Positions 49,698-57,403 of a DNA stretch of 64,000 nucleotides are shown here, in pieces. Numbering within the stretch: the stretch's first letter is position 1; the number at the start of each line of letters is the position of its first letter. Below the pieces are notes generated by a model that did not search any database, was not told the DNA's origin, and worked only from the letters and a program-made list of their open reading frames with translations. The position numbers were made by a program, and so were the translations under genes. The DNA is from Cupriavidus consociatus (GTDB lineage: Bacteria > Pseudomonadota > Gammaproteobacteria > Burkholderiales > Burkholderiaceae): NCBI RefSeq assembly GCF_017814975.1, contig NZ_JAGIQA010000002.1, forward strand, positions 186,001 to 250,000. The letters run 5' to 3'.

Positions 49698-51134
49698 ATG
49701 ATCCAACAACCCCAGTCCGGCAACGGACTTTCCCACGGCCTCAAGCAACGCCACATGACCATGATCGCGCTTGGCGGCGTGATCGGCGCCGGCCTGTTCG
49801 TCGGCAGCGGCGTCGTCATCAAGTCGGCCGGCCCCGGCGCGGTCCTTTCCTTCCTGATCACCGGCCTGCTGGTGGTGCTGGTCATGCGCATGCTTGGCGA
49901 GATGGCCTGCGCGCTGCCCGGCACGGGCGGCTTCTACGAGTATGCGCGCGAAGCCTGGCGCGACCGCCCCGCGGTGGGCAACCTCGCCGGCTTCCTGACC
50001 GGCTGGATGTACTGGTACTTCTGGGTCATCGTGGTGGCGCTCGAAGCCGTCGCCGGCGCCGACCTGGTGCGCTACTGGCTGCCGGACGTGCCTAACTGGA
50101 TCATCAGCCTGGTGCTGCTGGTGATGCTGACGCTGACCAACCTGGTATCGGTCAAGTCGTTCGGCGAGTTCGAGTTCTGGTTCGCCTCGATCAAGGTCGC
50201 GGCAATCATCGTGTTCCTGTTCGTCGCCGGCGTGTACGTGCTGGGTCTGGCTCCCGGCGCCCAGGGCATGCAGGTGGCCAACCTGACCGTCAACGGCGGC
50301 TTCCTGCCGAACGGCATCGTGCCGGTGCTGACCGGCGCGGTCGCGGCCACCGGCTTCTACTTCGGCGCCGAGATCGTCACCATCGCCGCCGCCGAGACCG
50401 CCGAGCCGCAGAAGGCAGTGGCCAAGGCCACCAGCTCGGTGATCACGCGCGTGCTGGTGTTCTATGTCGGCTCGATCCTGCTGGTGGTATGCCTGGTGCC
50501 GTGGAACTCCAACAGCATCGCCACGCCGTACGTCAGCGCGCTGAACGTGATGGGCGTGCCCGCCGCCGCGCAGATCATGAACGCGATCGTGCTGACCGCG
50601 GTGCTGTCGGCGCTCAACTCCGGCCTGTACGCTTCGTCGCGCATGCTGTTCGCGCTGACCCGCCGCGGCGATGCGCCGCAGTCGCTGGCCCGCGTCAGCC
50701 GCAACGGCGTGCCGGTGCGCGCGATCCTGGTGGCCACGCTGTTCGGCTACGGTGCGGTGGTGATGTCCTATGTCTCGCCCGATACGGTGTTCGCCTTCCT
50801 GGTCAACTCGTACGGCACCGTCGCCATCTTCGTCTACATCCTGATCGCGATCTCGCAGCTGCGCCTGCGCTCGCGGCTGGAACGCGAAGCGCCGGGCCTG
50901 CTGCGGGTGCGCATGTGGTGCTTCCCGTATCTCACCTATGTCGCGATCCTGGGCATGCTGGGCATCGTGATTGCCATGGCCTTTATCCCCGACCAGCGCA
51001 CCCCGCTTGCGCTGGGGGTGGTCAGCCTGCTGATCCTGCTGATTGCCTACGGCGCGCGGCAACTGTTTCGCCGTGGCGCGGAGCCGGTAGTGCCGCTGGC
51101 AGAGATGCCAGGGCCCAACCTCCACAAGTATTGA
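49698..51134 (+). CDS. APC-family amino acid permease (GabP-like), likely taurine importer
   Basis: 478-aa amino acid/polyamine/organocation transporter with 12 helices. The diagnostic first helix and loop read LKQRHMTMIALGGVIGAGLFVGSG, followed by GEMACALPGTGGFYEYAREAWRD, as in GABA and aromatic amino acid permeases. A CAGGAG ribosome binding site precedes ATG 49698. It is followed by tauR, tauX and tauY in the same direction, and in taurine-degrading bacteria such a gene can replace the TauABC transporter. Taurine (or GABA/beta-alanine) is inferred from context. Confidence 0.85.
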   Translation: MIQQPQSGNGLSHGLKQRHMTMIALGGVIGAGLFVGSGVVIKSAGPGAVLSFLITGLLVVLVMRMLGEMACALPGTGGFYEYAREAWRDRPAVGNLAGFLTGWMYWYFWVIVVALEAVAGADLVRYWLPDVPNWIISLVLLVMLTLTNLVSVKSFGEFEFWFASIKVAAIIVFLFVAGVYVLGLAPGAQGMQVANLTVNGGFLPNGIVPVLTGAVAATGFYFGAEIVTIAAAETAEPQKAVAKATSSVITRVLVFYVGSILLVVCLVPWNSNSIATPYVSALNVMGVPAAAQIMNAIVLTAVLSALNSGLYASSRMLFALTRRGDAPQSLARVSRNGVPVRAILVATLFGYGAVVMSYVSPDTVFAFLVNSYGTVAIFVYILIAISQLRLRSRLEREAPGLLRVRMWCFPYLTYVAILGMLGIVIAMAFIPDQRTPLALGVVSLLILLIAYGARQLFRRGAEPVVPLAEMPGPNLHKY

Positions 51135-51197
51135 TGTGCCACGCGGCGCGCCAGTGCAGTAAGCTGGCGCGCTGTGCCGTTTAGCTGCCCCCGCACC

Positions 51198-52769
51198 ATG
51201 AGCCTCAAGTCCCCCTCCACCATGTGGTTCCAGCTGTTCCAGCAGCACGCCCTGTCCGGCCTGAGCCTGCAGGGCAAGATCCGCCAGATGCTGGTGTCGG
51301 CGATCCTTGACGAGCAACTGCCGCAGGGCGAGCCACTGCCGAGCAGCCGCGAACTGTCCGCGCAGCTGCGCGTGGCGCGCAACACCGTGGTGCTGGCTTA
51401 CCAGCAGCTGGTCGATGAAGGCTACCTGGTGGCGCGCGAACGCAGCGGCTATTTCGTCAATCCCGAGATCCTCGGCACGCGCGTCAGCGGCGTGGCCTCG
51501 CTGCGCGGCGAGCCGGTGCCCGCACGCGGCGGCGAACCGGACTGGGATCGGCGCTTCGTGTTCCGCCCCACGCAGCAGCGCAATATCGTCAAGCGCGCCA
51601 ACTGGCGCGACTACACGTACCCGTTCATCTACGGCCAGTACGACCCCACGCTGTTCCCCACCGCCGACTGGCGCGAATGCTGCCTGAAGGCGCTCAGCGT
51701 GCTCGATATCCACGACTGGGCCCAGGACATGATCCTGCGCGACGACGAGTCGCTGGTGCAGCAGATCCGCACGCGCGTATTGCCGCGCCGCGGCGTCTGG
51801 GCCGGCGCCGACGAGATCGTGGTCACCGTGGGCGCGCAACAGGCGCTGTACCTGCTGGCCGACCTGCTGGTCAGCCCCGATACGCCGGTCGGCATCGAAG
51901 ACCCCGGCTACCCGGATGCGCGCAATATCTTCGGCTCGCATACCTCGCATCTCGTGCCACTGCCGGTCGACGGCGAGGGCCTGGTGCTATCCGACGCGCA
52001 GCGCGCGTGCGACTACGTCTACGTCACGCCCGGCCACCAGTGCCCCACCACGGTCACCATGCCGCTCGCCCGCCGCCAGGCGCTGCTGCGCCAGGCCGAG
52101 GAGGCGGACTTCGTGCTGATCGAGGACGACTACGAAAGCGAGAGCCGCTTCGAAGGCGATCCCACCCCAACGCTCAAGAGCCTGGACCGCGGCAACCGCG
52201 TGATCTACGTCGGCAGCCTGTCCAAGAGCCTGGCGCCGGGGCTGCGTATCGGCTATGTCGTCGGGCCGGCGCCGCTGATCGCCGAGTTGCGCGCGGCGCG
52301 GCGGCTGATGCTGCGGCATCCGTCCGCGTATATCCAGCGCGCGTTCTCGCTGTTCCTGTCACTGGGCCACTACGACGCGCACCTGCGGCGCCTGTCGGCG
52401 GCGCACCGCGAGCGCGCCGAGGCGGTGCTGGCGGCGCTGGCCGCGCATATGCCCGACTTCCGCCCCGTGCCGATCGCCGGCGGCGCGTCATGCTGGATCG
52501 AAGGGCCGCCCTGGCTCGACGCCGACGCGCTGGCGCGCCTGGCCGAGCTGCAGGGCGTGCTGATCGAGCCCGGCAGTGTTTTCTTCATGGCCGAGCCGGC
52601 GCCGCGCAACGTGTTCCGGCTGGGCTATTCGTCGATCTCGCTGGACCGCATCGAGCCCGGCATCCGCGTGCTCGCTGGCGTGGCGCGTGAGCTGCAGGCC
52701 ACCGGCGGCGCGGCAGGCGCGGCCGCAGCGGACGCCACCGTCACTTCCCACGCGCGCCCCGCGGCCTGA
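51198..52769 (+). CDS. tauR: MocR-type PLP-dependent regulator, TauR-like
   Basis: 523-aa GntR/MocR regulator. The N-terminal winged helix is at residues about 24-90 (GLSLQGKIRQMLVSAIL, PLPSSRELSAQLRVARNTVVLAYQQL). A class I aminotransferase-like domain follows, with the PLP lysine in SLSKSLAPGLR (Lys343) and YVTPGHQCPTTVTMP. TauR activates taurine utilisation genes in Rhodobacter and Paracoccus. Position between permease and tauXY supports the same job. ATG 51198 starts the protein; an in-frame GTG lies eight codons earlier. Confidence 0.85.
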   Translation: MSLKSPSTMWFQLFQQHALSGLSLQGKIRQMLVSAILDEQLPQGEPLPSSRELSAQLRVARNTVVLAYQQLVDEGYLVARERSGYFVNPEILGTRVSGVASLRGEPVPARGGEPDWDRRFVFRPTQQRNIVKRANWRDYTYPFIYGQYDPTLFPTADWRECCLKALSVLDIHDWAQDMILRDDESLVQQIRTRVLPRRGVWAGADEIVVTVGAQQALYLLADLLVSPDTPVGIEDPGYPDARNIFGSHTSHLVPLPVDGEGLVLSDAQRACDYVYVTPGHQCPTTVTMPLARRQALLRQAEEADFVLIEDDYESESRFEGDPTPTLKSLDRGNRVIYVGSLSKSLAPGLRIGYVVGPAPLIAELRAARRLMLRHPSAYIQRAFSLFLSLGHYDAHLRRLSAAHRERAEAVLAALAAHMPDFRPVPIAGGASCWIEGPPWLDADALARLAELQGVLIEPGSVFFMAEPAPRNVFRLGYSSISLDRIEPGIRVLAGVARELQATGGAAGAAAADATVTSHARPAA

Positions 52770-52907
52770 AAGCGTTGGCTGGCGCTGGCCCAAGCGATTG
52801 TCCCGAACTGGCGCTACAGCGGCGCGGCCGGCTTCCCTATCCTCGAGTCATGGCCGGTTCCGCAGCGTCTTGCGCGGGCCGGTGGACAACACTCAGGAGA
52901 CCAAGCC

Positions 52908-53324
52908 ATGTCCGATCGCAACACCGCCGCGGGTATCGAACTGCTGCAAGCCTTCAACGACGCCTGGAACCGTCACGACCTCGAAGCCCTGATGGGCTTC
53001 ATGGCCGATGACTGCGCCTTCCACGGCGTGGCCGGCAGCGAACTGCTGGGCCGCAGCTTCATCGGCCGCGACGCCGTGCGCGAAGGCTTCCAGCTCGCGT
53101 GGCAGACCTTCCCCGACGCGCAATGGGTCGATGGCGAGCACTTTGTCGTGGGCGACCGCGGCGTCAGCGAATCCACCTTCAAAGGCACCCGTGCCGACGG
53201 CGCCCGCATCGAAGCGCGCATGGTCGACGTCTTCACCTTCCGCGACGGCAAGATCGCGGTGAAGAACGCCTACCGCAAGGACCGCCCGCCGGTGGTGGCG
53301 CCGGTGGTGGCCGCGCAAGCCTGA
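52908..53324 (+). CDS. tauX: Taurine dehydrogenase small subunit, SnoaL/NTF2-like (TauX)
   Basis: 138-aa NTF2-like protein (GIELLQAFNDAWNRHDLEALMGFMADDCAFHGVAGSELLGRSFIGRDAVREGFQLAW ... DGARIEARMVDVFTFRDGKIAVKNAYRKDRPP). In Paracoccus and Cupriavidus, taurine dehydrogenase consists of such a small subunit and a FAD subunit. The FAD subunit gene follows after 16 bp. Ribosome binding site CAGGAG upstream. The function of the small subunit in catalysis is not known in detail. Confidence 0.85.
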   Translation: MSDRNTAAGIELLQAFNDAWNRHDLEALMGFMADDCAFHGVAGSELLGRSFIGRDAVREGFQLAWQTFPDAQWVDGEHFVVGDRGVSESTFKGTRADGARIEARMVDVFTFRDGKIAVKNAYRKDRPPVVAPVVAAQA

Positions 53325-53340
53325 ACGCAGGAGACGCGCC

Positions 53341-54783
53341 ATGGAAGCCGTAGTCCCCCGCAGTGCCCTGGGCGGCGAGCACACGACCGCGCCGTCGCGT
53401 CCGTACGACCCCGCCTACGACCCGCTGCATACCCCCACCCCCGGACAGGGCCGCGAGTACGCGCCCACCTACTGGATCGGCACCGCCGGCACGCCGCCCG
53501 CCGACGACGGCCCGATCACGCATGACATCGACGTCGACGTGGCCATCATCGGCTCCGGCTTCACCGGCCTGACCTGCGCGATCTTCCTGGCGGAGCAGTA
53601 CGGCATCAAGGCCACCGTGCTCGAAGCCAACCGTGTCAGCTGGGGCTGCAGCACGCGCAACGGCGGCCAGGCGCAATGCGCGTCGGGACGGCTCAAGCGT
53701 TCGCAATGGATCCAACGCTACGGACTCGATACCGCACTGCGCCTGCATGAGGAAGTGTGCGACGGCATGGAGACCTTCAAGGGGCTGATCAAGAATATCG
53801 ACTGCGACCCGCAGCCGGGTGGCCACCTGTATATCGCGCACCGCGACAAGGTGATGCCGGGGCTGGAGAAGGAAGCGAAGATCCTGCGCGAAATCTTCAA
53901 CTACGACGCGCGCATCCTCGATGCCGACACCGTGCGCCGCGAATACGTCGACGACAAGGAAGCCGCGGGCGCCATGCACGAGCCCGAAGGCATCGGTATC
54001 CACGCCGGCAAGCTGGCTTTCGGCTACCTGCGCCGCGCGCGCGAGCTGGGCGCCAAAGTGCATCCGTCCAGCCCCGTGACCGGCTGGGAAACGCGCAACG
54101 GCGTGCACTACCTGCGCACTCCCGGCGGCATCGTGCGCGCCCGCGCGGTGGGCGTCGCCACCGGCGGCTACACCTCGCAGTCGCTGCACCGCGAGCTCAA
54201 GAACCGGCTGTTCCCGATCCTGTCGAACTCGATCGTCACGCGCCCGCTGACCGCCGATGAACTGGCGGCGTGCAACTTCCGCACCACGCAGGTCATCACC
54301 GACACGCGCATCCTGCGCCACTACTACCGGCTGATGCCCGACGGCCGCCTGCAGATCGGCAGCCGCAGCGCGATCACCGGCAACGACGCGCCGCAGGACC
54401 AGTACAAGCAGAAGCTGATCGCCGACATGTACCGCAAGTTCCCGGCGCTGCGCGGCATCCAGATCGACTACTCGTGGTGGGGCTGGGTCGACGTCAGCCA
54501 CGACATGATGCCGCGCATCACGCAGCCAGATCCGTCGCAATCGATCTACTACGCGATGGGCTATGGCGGCAATGGCGTGATGTACTCCGCGCAGGCGGGC
54601 AAGCGGCTGGCGGCGCTGATCGCCGGCAAGGAATCGTCGCTGCCGCAGCTGCCGATCTTCCGCTCGCCGCTGCCGTTCCCGAATGTGCGCGAGATGGTGG
54701 AGTCGCAGATGTTCGCGCCGTTCCGCCGGATGGGGCAGCGGGTGCTGTATCACTGGTATCACTGGAAGGATGATGTGTTTTGA
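53341..54783 (+). CDS. tauY: Taurine dehydrogenase large subunit, FAD oxidoreductase (TauY)
   Basis: 480-aa DAO-family flavoprotein that deaminates taurine to sulfoacetaldehyde and passes electrons to the respiratory chain. The FAD-binding GxGxxG lies at residues 71-76 (IIGSGFTG), followed by TVLEANRVSWGCSTRNGGQAQCASGRLKRSQWI, as in gamma-glutamylputrescine and taurine oxidoreductases. C-terminal YAMGYGGNGVMYSAQAGKRLAALIAG completes the FAD site. Length, the tauX neighbour and tauR support the assignment. Its product is the substrate of Xsc, encoded 30 kb upstream. An oxidase acting on another amine is the alternative. Confidence 0.85.
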   Translation: MEAVVPRSALGGEHTTAPSRPYDPAYDPLHTPTPGQGREYAPTYWIGTAGTPPADDGPITHDIDVDVAIIGSGFTGLTCAIFLAEQYGIKATVLEANRVSWGCSTRNGGQAQCASGRLKRSQWIQRYGLDTALRLHEEVCDGMETFKGLIKNIDCDPQPGGHLYIAHRDKVMPGLEKEAKILREIFNYDARILDADTVRREYVDDKEAAGAMHEPEGIGIHAGKLAFGYLRRARELGAKVHPSSPVTGWETRNGVHYLRTPGGIVRARAVGVATGGYTSQSLHRELKNRLFPILSNSIVTRPLTADELAACNFRTTQVITDTRILRHYYRLMPDGRLQIGSRSAITGNDAPQDQYKQKLIADMYRKFPALRGIQIDYSWWGWVDVSHDMMPRITQPDPSQSIYYAMGYGGNGVMYSAQAGKRLAALIAGKESSLPQLPIFRSPLPFPNVREMVESQMFAPFRRMGQRVLYHWYHWKDDVF

Positions 54784-55206
54784 AGATGGGCGGCCGCATG
54801 GCCGCACTGCTTCTCCCATCCAAGCGCACTAGCTGGCATTCGGCGAGCCACCAAGCTCGCCCATTGAAGCGCCGGTCACATTGCCAGCGCCGGCATCCAT
54901 GCCATGCGGTGCCGCGCCGATCAAACGCCCACTTCCCTACCTCGGTTTAACTCACGAGCCAAACGCCGGGCGAACCCCGAGTCGCTTGAGCAATAGCCCG
55001 TGTACACACCGTCCCGTTAGGCCCTCGCTTTTCCACGCTCAATGCGCCCGCATATCGGCGCGCGCACACGCCTACCTTCAAAAGGCGGACGATTCCACGC
55101 GACTAATCGGAATCGTCGTATCGCCGTTCGGCCTTTCACCTCCTACTTTTCAAATACCGCACATTTTGGTGCGGCAACTCGGTATCACGTAGGAGGCATC
55201 ACCGTC
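54784..55206. other. 423-bp gene-free junction before the RiPP-like operon
   Basis: Transition from GC-rich host DNA to the AT-richer island. GCGGCC-GCAT-GGCCGC (54790-54805) directly behind tauY may terminate that operon. GACGATTCC-N12-GGAATCGTC (55088-55117) is a perfect 9-bp inverted repeat and a candidate operator. CCGCAC-N6-GTGCGG (55157-55174) forms a small hairpin just before the ribosome binding site AGGAGG (55191-55196). No other gene is recognised. Confidence 0.6.
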
Positions 55207-55278
55207 ATGAAAGAAATCAAGCTCGAATCCGCGAAAATGGCGAACTGGACCCAAATTGGCGAACCCATCAAGAAGTAA
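55207..55278 (+). CDS. Putative RiPP precursor peptide (23 aa)
   Basis: Very short reading frame starting at ATG 55207 with a near-perfect ribosome binding site (AGGAGG, 55191-55196, ten bases before the ATG). The peptide begins MKEIKLES, has its only Trp at position 14 within ANWTQIG, and ends GEPIKK. No Cys, Tyr or His is present. It is directly followed by a strong hairpin (55284-55309) and then, with a separate ribosome binding site, by a SagB-type dehydrogenase gene. This is the usual layout of a ribosomally made, modified peptide: precursor, attenuating stem-loop, enzymes, exporter. The size is like PqqA. I do not recognise a known precursor family, and function is inferred. Confidence 0.6.
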   Translation: MKEIKLESAKMANWTQIGEPIKK

Positions 55279-55283
55279 TTAAC

Positions 55284-55309
55284 TCAGGCGCCCCAGCCGG
55301 GGCGCCTGA
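55284..55309 (+). terminator. Perfect 11-bp hairpin after the precursor gene (attenuator/stabiliser)
   Basis: TCAGGCGCCCC-AGCC-GGGGCGCCTGA, stem 11 bp, loop 4. No U-run follows and GGAGGG (55311-55316) comes immediately after. It is more likely an attenuator or mRNA-end stabiliser that sets precursor above enzyme expression than a full terminator. Confidence 0.75.
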
Positions 55310-55323
55310 CGGAGGGAATTGAT

Positions 55324-56424
55324 ATGAACCTGCATATTAACCCCAATATATTTCTGATTTTTACACAAGATGGCGTTGTGCTATGGGACTTCGAAAGACA
55401 CCATCAATATGCCCTCGCTCCGGACTATGCTTCTCGCCTACTGGAAATTGCTTACAACGGCAGCACCCTCGCAACGGACACGCGGATTGATAGCGAGCTA
55501 CAAAGAAATAATATCGTCGCTAATCACGTGTTCGGACAGCATGATTGGGGCTGGGATATTCTTGCGCGCATATTTCATGTTGGAACCAAGGACATTCCAC
55601 AAAATTCAACACCCACGACCGCCCGGCAGTGGGCCATGAATCATGCTGCACTGTGCGTCGACACATTGAATCGCGAAATTCCGCCCTATAGAACTCAGTT
55701 CGCATGCCCCACCATTTCCTTGCCTGCGCCAGACCTATCGACCGTTGACAGTAAATCGCTCTGGCAAAGCTTGCTTGAGCGTCGGACCTGCAGAGAGTTT
55801 CGACAGGAGAGCGTGAATCGAGAAACACTAAGCACCATATTATATTCCACGTTCGGATTTCTAAGTGAGCGAGAAGAAGGAATCAATAAATACGTTCCAA
55901 AATATTTGCGCCAAAGAAGAAGTAGCCCATCTGGCGGCGGCTTGAACTCGACCGAGGTTTACATTTGGGCCCTTCGCATTGATGGATTACGTCCTGGGAC
56001 GTACCACTATAGCCCTGCCACCCACAGCCTCATGTTGATTAACGAAATCCCCGATCCAGATGTCCTGCCCGCTGTGCTGATGGGTCAGTATTTTTCCTCC
56101 GGGCTAGCTTTCGGCGCTTTCATCGCTAGCAGATTCGATCGAATGTGGTGGAAATACGGTCACTCAAGAGCCTATCGCGTATCGCTATTGGACATTGGCC
56201 ATCTATCTCAAACGTTTCAGCTGACAAGCACTGCGTGCGGCCTGAAGACATGGATATCCGCCGCATTCAAGGACAGCGACATTGAAAGATTGCTGGATAT
56301 CAAGTCGCTTAGTGAGCAGGTCCTTCTCTTCGTTGGCGCCGGCTATAGCAACGGCGAAGACCTCGATGCTGCGAGCCGACAGGTACTTGCCGAATACTCA
56401 ACGAGCAGCACAGATGAAACCTGA
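55324..56424 (+). CDS. SagB-type FMN dehydrogenase with RRE-like N-terminus
   Basis: 366-aa protein. Residues about 145-355 form a nitroreductase/SagB domain. The FMN-binding start reads ERRTCREFRQ (152-161), the SPSGGGLNSTEVYIW segment (201-215) replaces the PSGGGLHPxEvY motif of SagB, and a late YRVSLLDIGHLSQTFQLTSTACGL matches the family. Residues 1-60 read as three strands and a helix (FLIFTQDGVVLWDF, QYALAPDYASRLLEIAYNG), resembling PqqD-type peptide-recognition domains. SagB enzymes oxidise azolines to azoles or otherwise dehydrogenate peptides, usually beside a YcaO gene, which is absent. The next gene overlaps by 11 bp. Confidence 0.8.
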   Translation: MNLHINPNIFLIFTQDGVVLWDFERHHQYALAPDYASRLLEIAYNGSTLATDTRIDSELQRNNIVANHVFGQHDWGWDILARIFHVGTKDIPQNSTPTTARQWAMNHAALCVDTLNREIPPYRTQFACPTISLPAPDLSTVDSKSLWQSLLERRTCREFRQESVNRETLSTILYSTFGFLSEREEGINKYVPKYLRQRRSSPSGGGLNSTEVYIWALRIDGLRPGTYHYSPATHSLMLINEIPDPDVLPAVLMGQYFSSGLAFGAFIASRFDRMWWKYGHSRAYRVSLLDIGHLSQTFQLTSTACGLKTWISAAFKDSDIERLLDIKSLSEQVLLFVGAGYSNGEDLDAASRQVLAEYSTSSTDET

Positions 56425-57385
56425 AAACTACCCACCGACGACCATCTACGACGGGGAGACCGGATATCTGCTTGAGTGGGACAAGCAGTCCGCTGTCCGG
56501 GTGAGACCCTACAAATACAACTGCCAACCCACTAATAAGAATGACCCGAAGTCAGGAAACTGGTTCTTTCCCTCCGCCCTTTCTTTTCTGTCTCATCCTC
56601 TGCTGGCGCATCTCACGCCAGATCAAGTACAGGAACTCCTGGCAAGGAACCTGGTTAGCTTTCTAGAGTACACCACGTTGCTCGAGCATAGGATAGTCAA
56701 TAGATCAGTCGAACACATCGTCCATAATTGCCTACCGGTCGCAGTTCCGCATGGCATGTGTATGGATGCTTTACGCATTTATACCGACGAAGGATATCAT
56801 GCTGTCATGTCCGCAGATGTGGCACATCAAGTCTCCGAAATTTTCGGAATATCGCAAACTACGCGCCAATTCAGTCGAATATCGCGCCTTGAGGCGCTGG
56901 CTTCGGGCTTTCAACAACAGGCGCTCGGATGGTTCCTTATTGGCTTTGTTTCGGAAACGGCCATAACCAAGGAATTCGCCAAAATGGGGCGATCTGCCCT
57001 CGTACCTGCGGTCCACAGTATGCTTATGGATCACTTGTCAGACGAATGGAAGCACAGCCGATGCTTTGTCCGTATGTTCTCGTACCTCTGGCCGCGCCTC
57101 ACTCGCCCCGAACGGGAATTCTGCGCGACTCAGCTACCAGTAATCATTCAGGAATGCTTTCGCCTAGACGAGAGTCTCCTTGAGCGCGACCTGGCCGCAT
57201 TAGGTCTTGATAGCAACGTAGCGCAAACAATTTCGGCGGAAAGAAATAACGAAACGGCAAATCGTCTGCGTGCAAAGAATGGGGCAAGTGCAACGCTACA
57301 TGCCCTGCGAGAATGCGCATTCTTCAGCGAGCCGCGATATGTAGCCAATTTTGCCAAACATGGTCTTATTGATCCGGCGGGCTGA
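56414..57385 (+). CDS. AurF-type diiron oxygenase
   Basis: 323-aa helical protein. The complete ligand set of the AurF (p-aminobenzoate N-oxygenase) family is visible with near-identical spacing: Glu91, Glu126 and His129 (DEGYH), Glu181 (FVSETAI), His207, Glu211 and His214 (DHLSDEWKH). AurF-type enzymes N-oxygenate amines to hydroxylamines or nitro groups, or hydroxylate carbon, using O2. ATG 56414 lies inside the end of the SagB-type gene, so the two are coupled. In this setting the amine could be on the precursor peptide (N-terminus, Lys) or on a released product. Which one is open. Confidence 0.85.
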   Translation: MKPENYPPTTIYDGETGYLLEWDKQSAVRVRPYKYNCQPTNKNDPKSGNWFFPSALSFLSHPLLAHLTPDQVQELLARNLVSFLEYTTLLEHRIVNRSVEHIVHNCLPVAVPHGMCMDALRIYTDEGYHAVMSADVAHQVSEIFGISQTTRQFSRISRLEALASGFQQQALGWFLIGFVSETAITKEFAKMGRSALVPAVHSMLMDHLSDEWKHSRCFVRMFSYLWPRLTRPEREFCATQLPVIIQECFRLDESLLERDLAALGLDSNVAQTISAERNNETANRLRAKNGASATLHALRECAFFSEPRYVANFAKHGLIDPAG

Positions 57386-57403
57386 TCCGACAGGAGACCT
57401 ATA

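Noticed and set aside
49452-51950. Minus-strand open frame of 832 codons opposite the permease and tauR
   Set aside because: Antisense shadow of real plus-strand genes in GC-rich DNA; translation is His/Arg/Gly/Gln-rich without any domain.
54998-55022. GTGTACACACCGTCCCG resembles the 16S rRNA 3' segment TTGTACACACCGCCCGTC
   Set aside because: Similarity is limited to about 15 bases with mismatches and no flanking rRNA sequence matches; no rRNA gene or fragment is supported.
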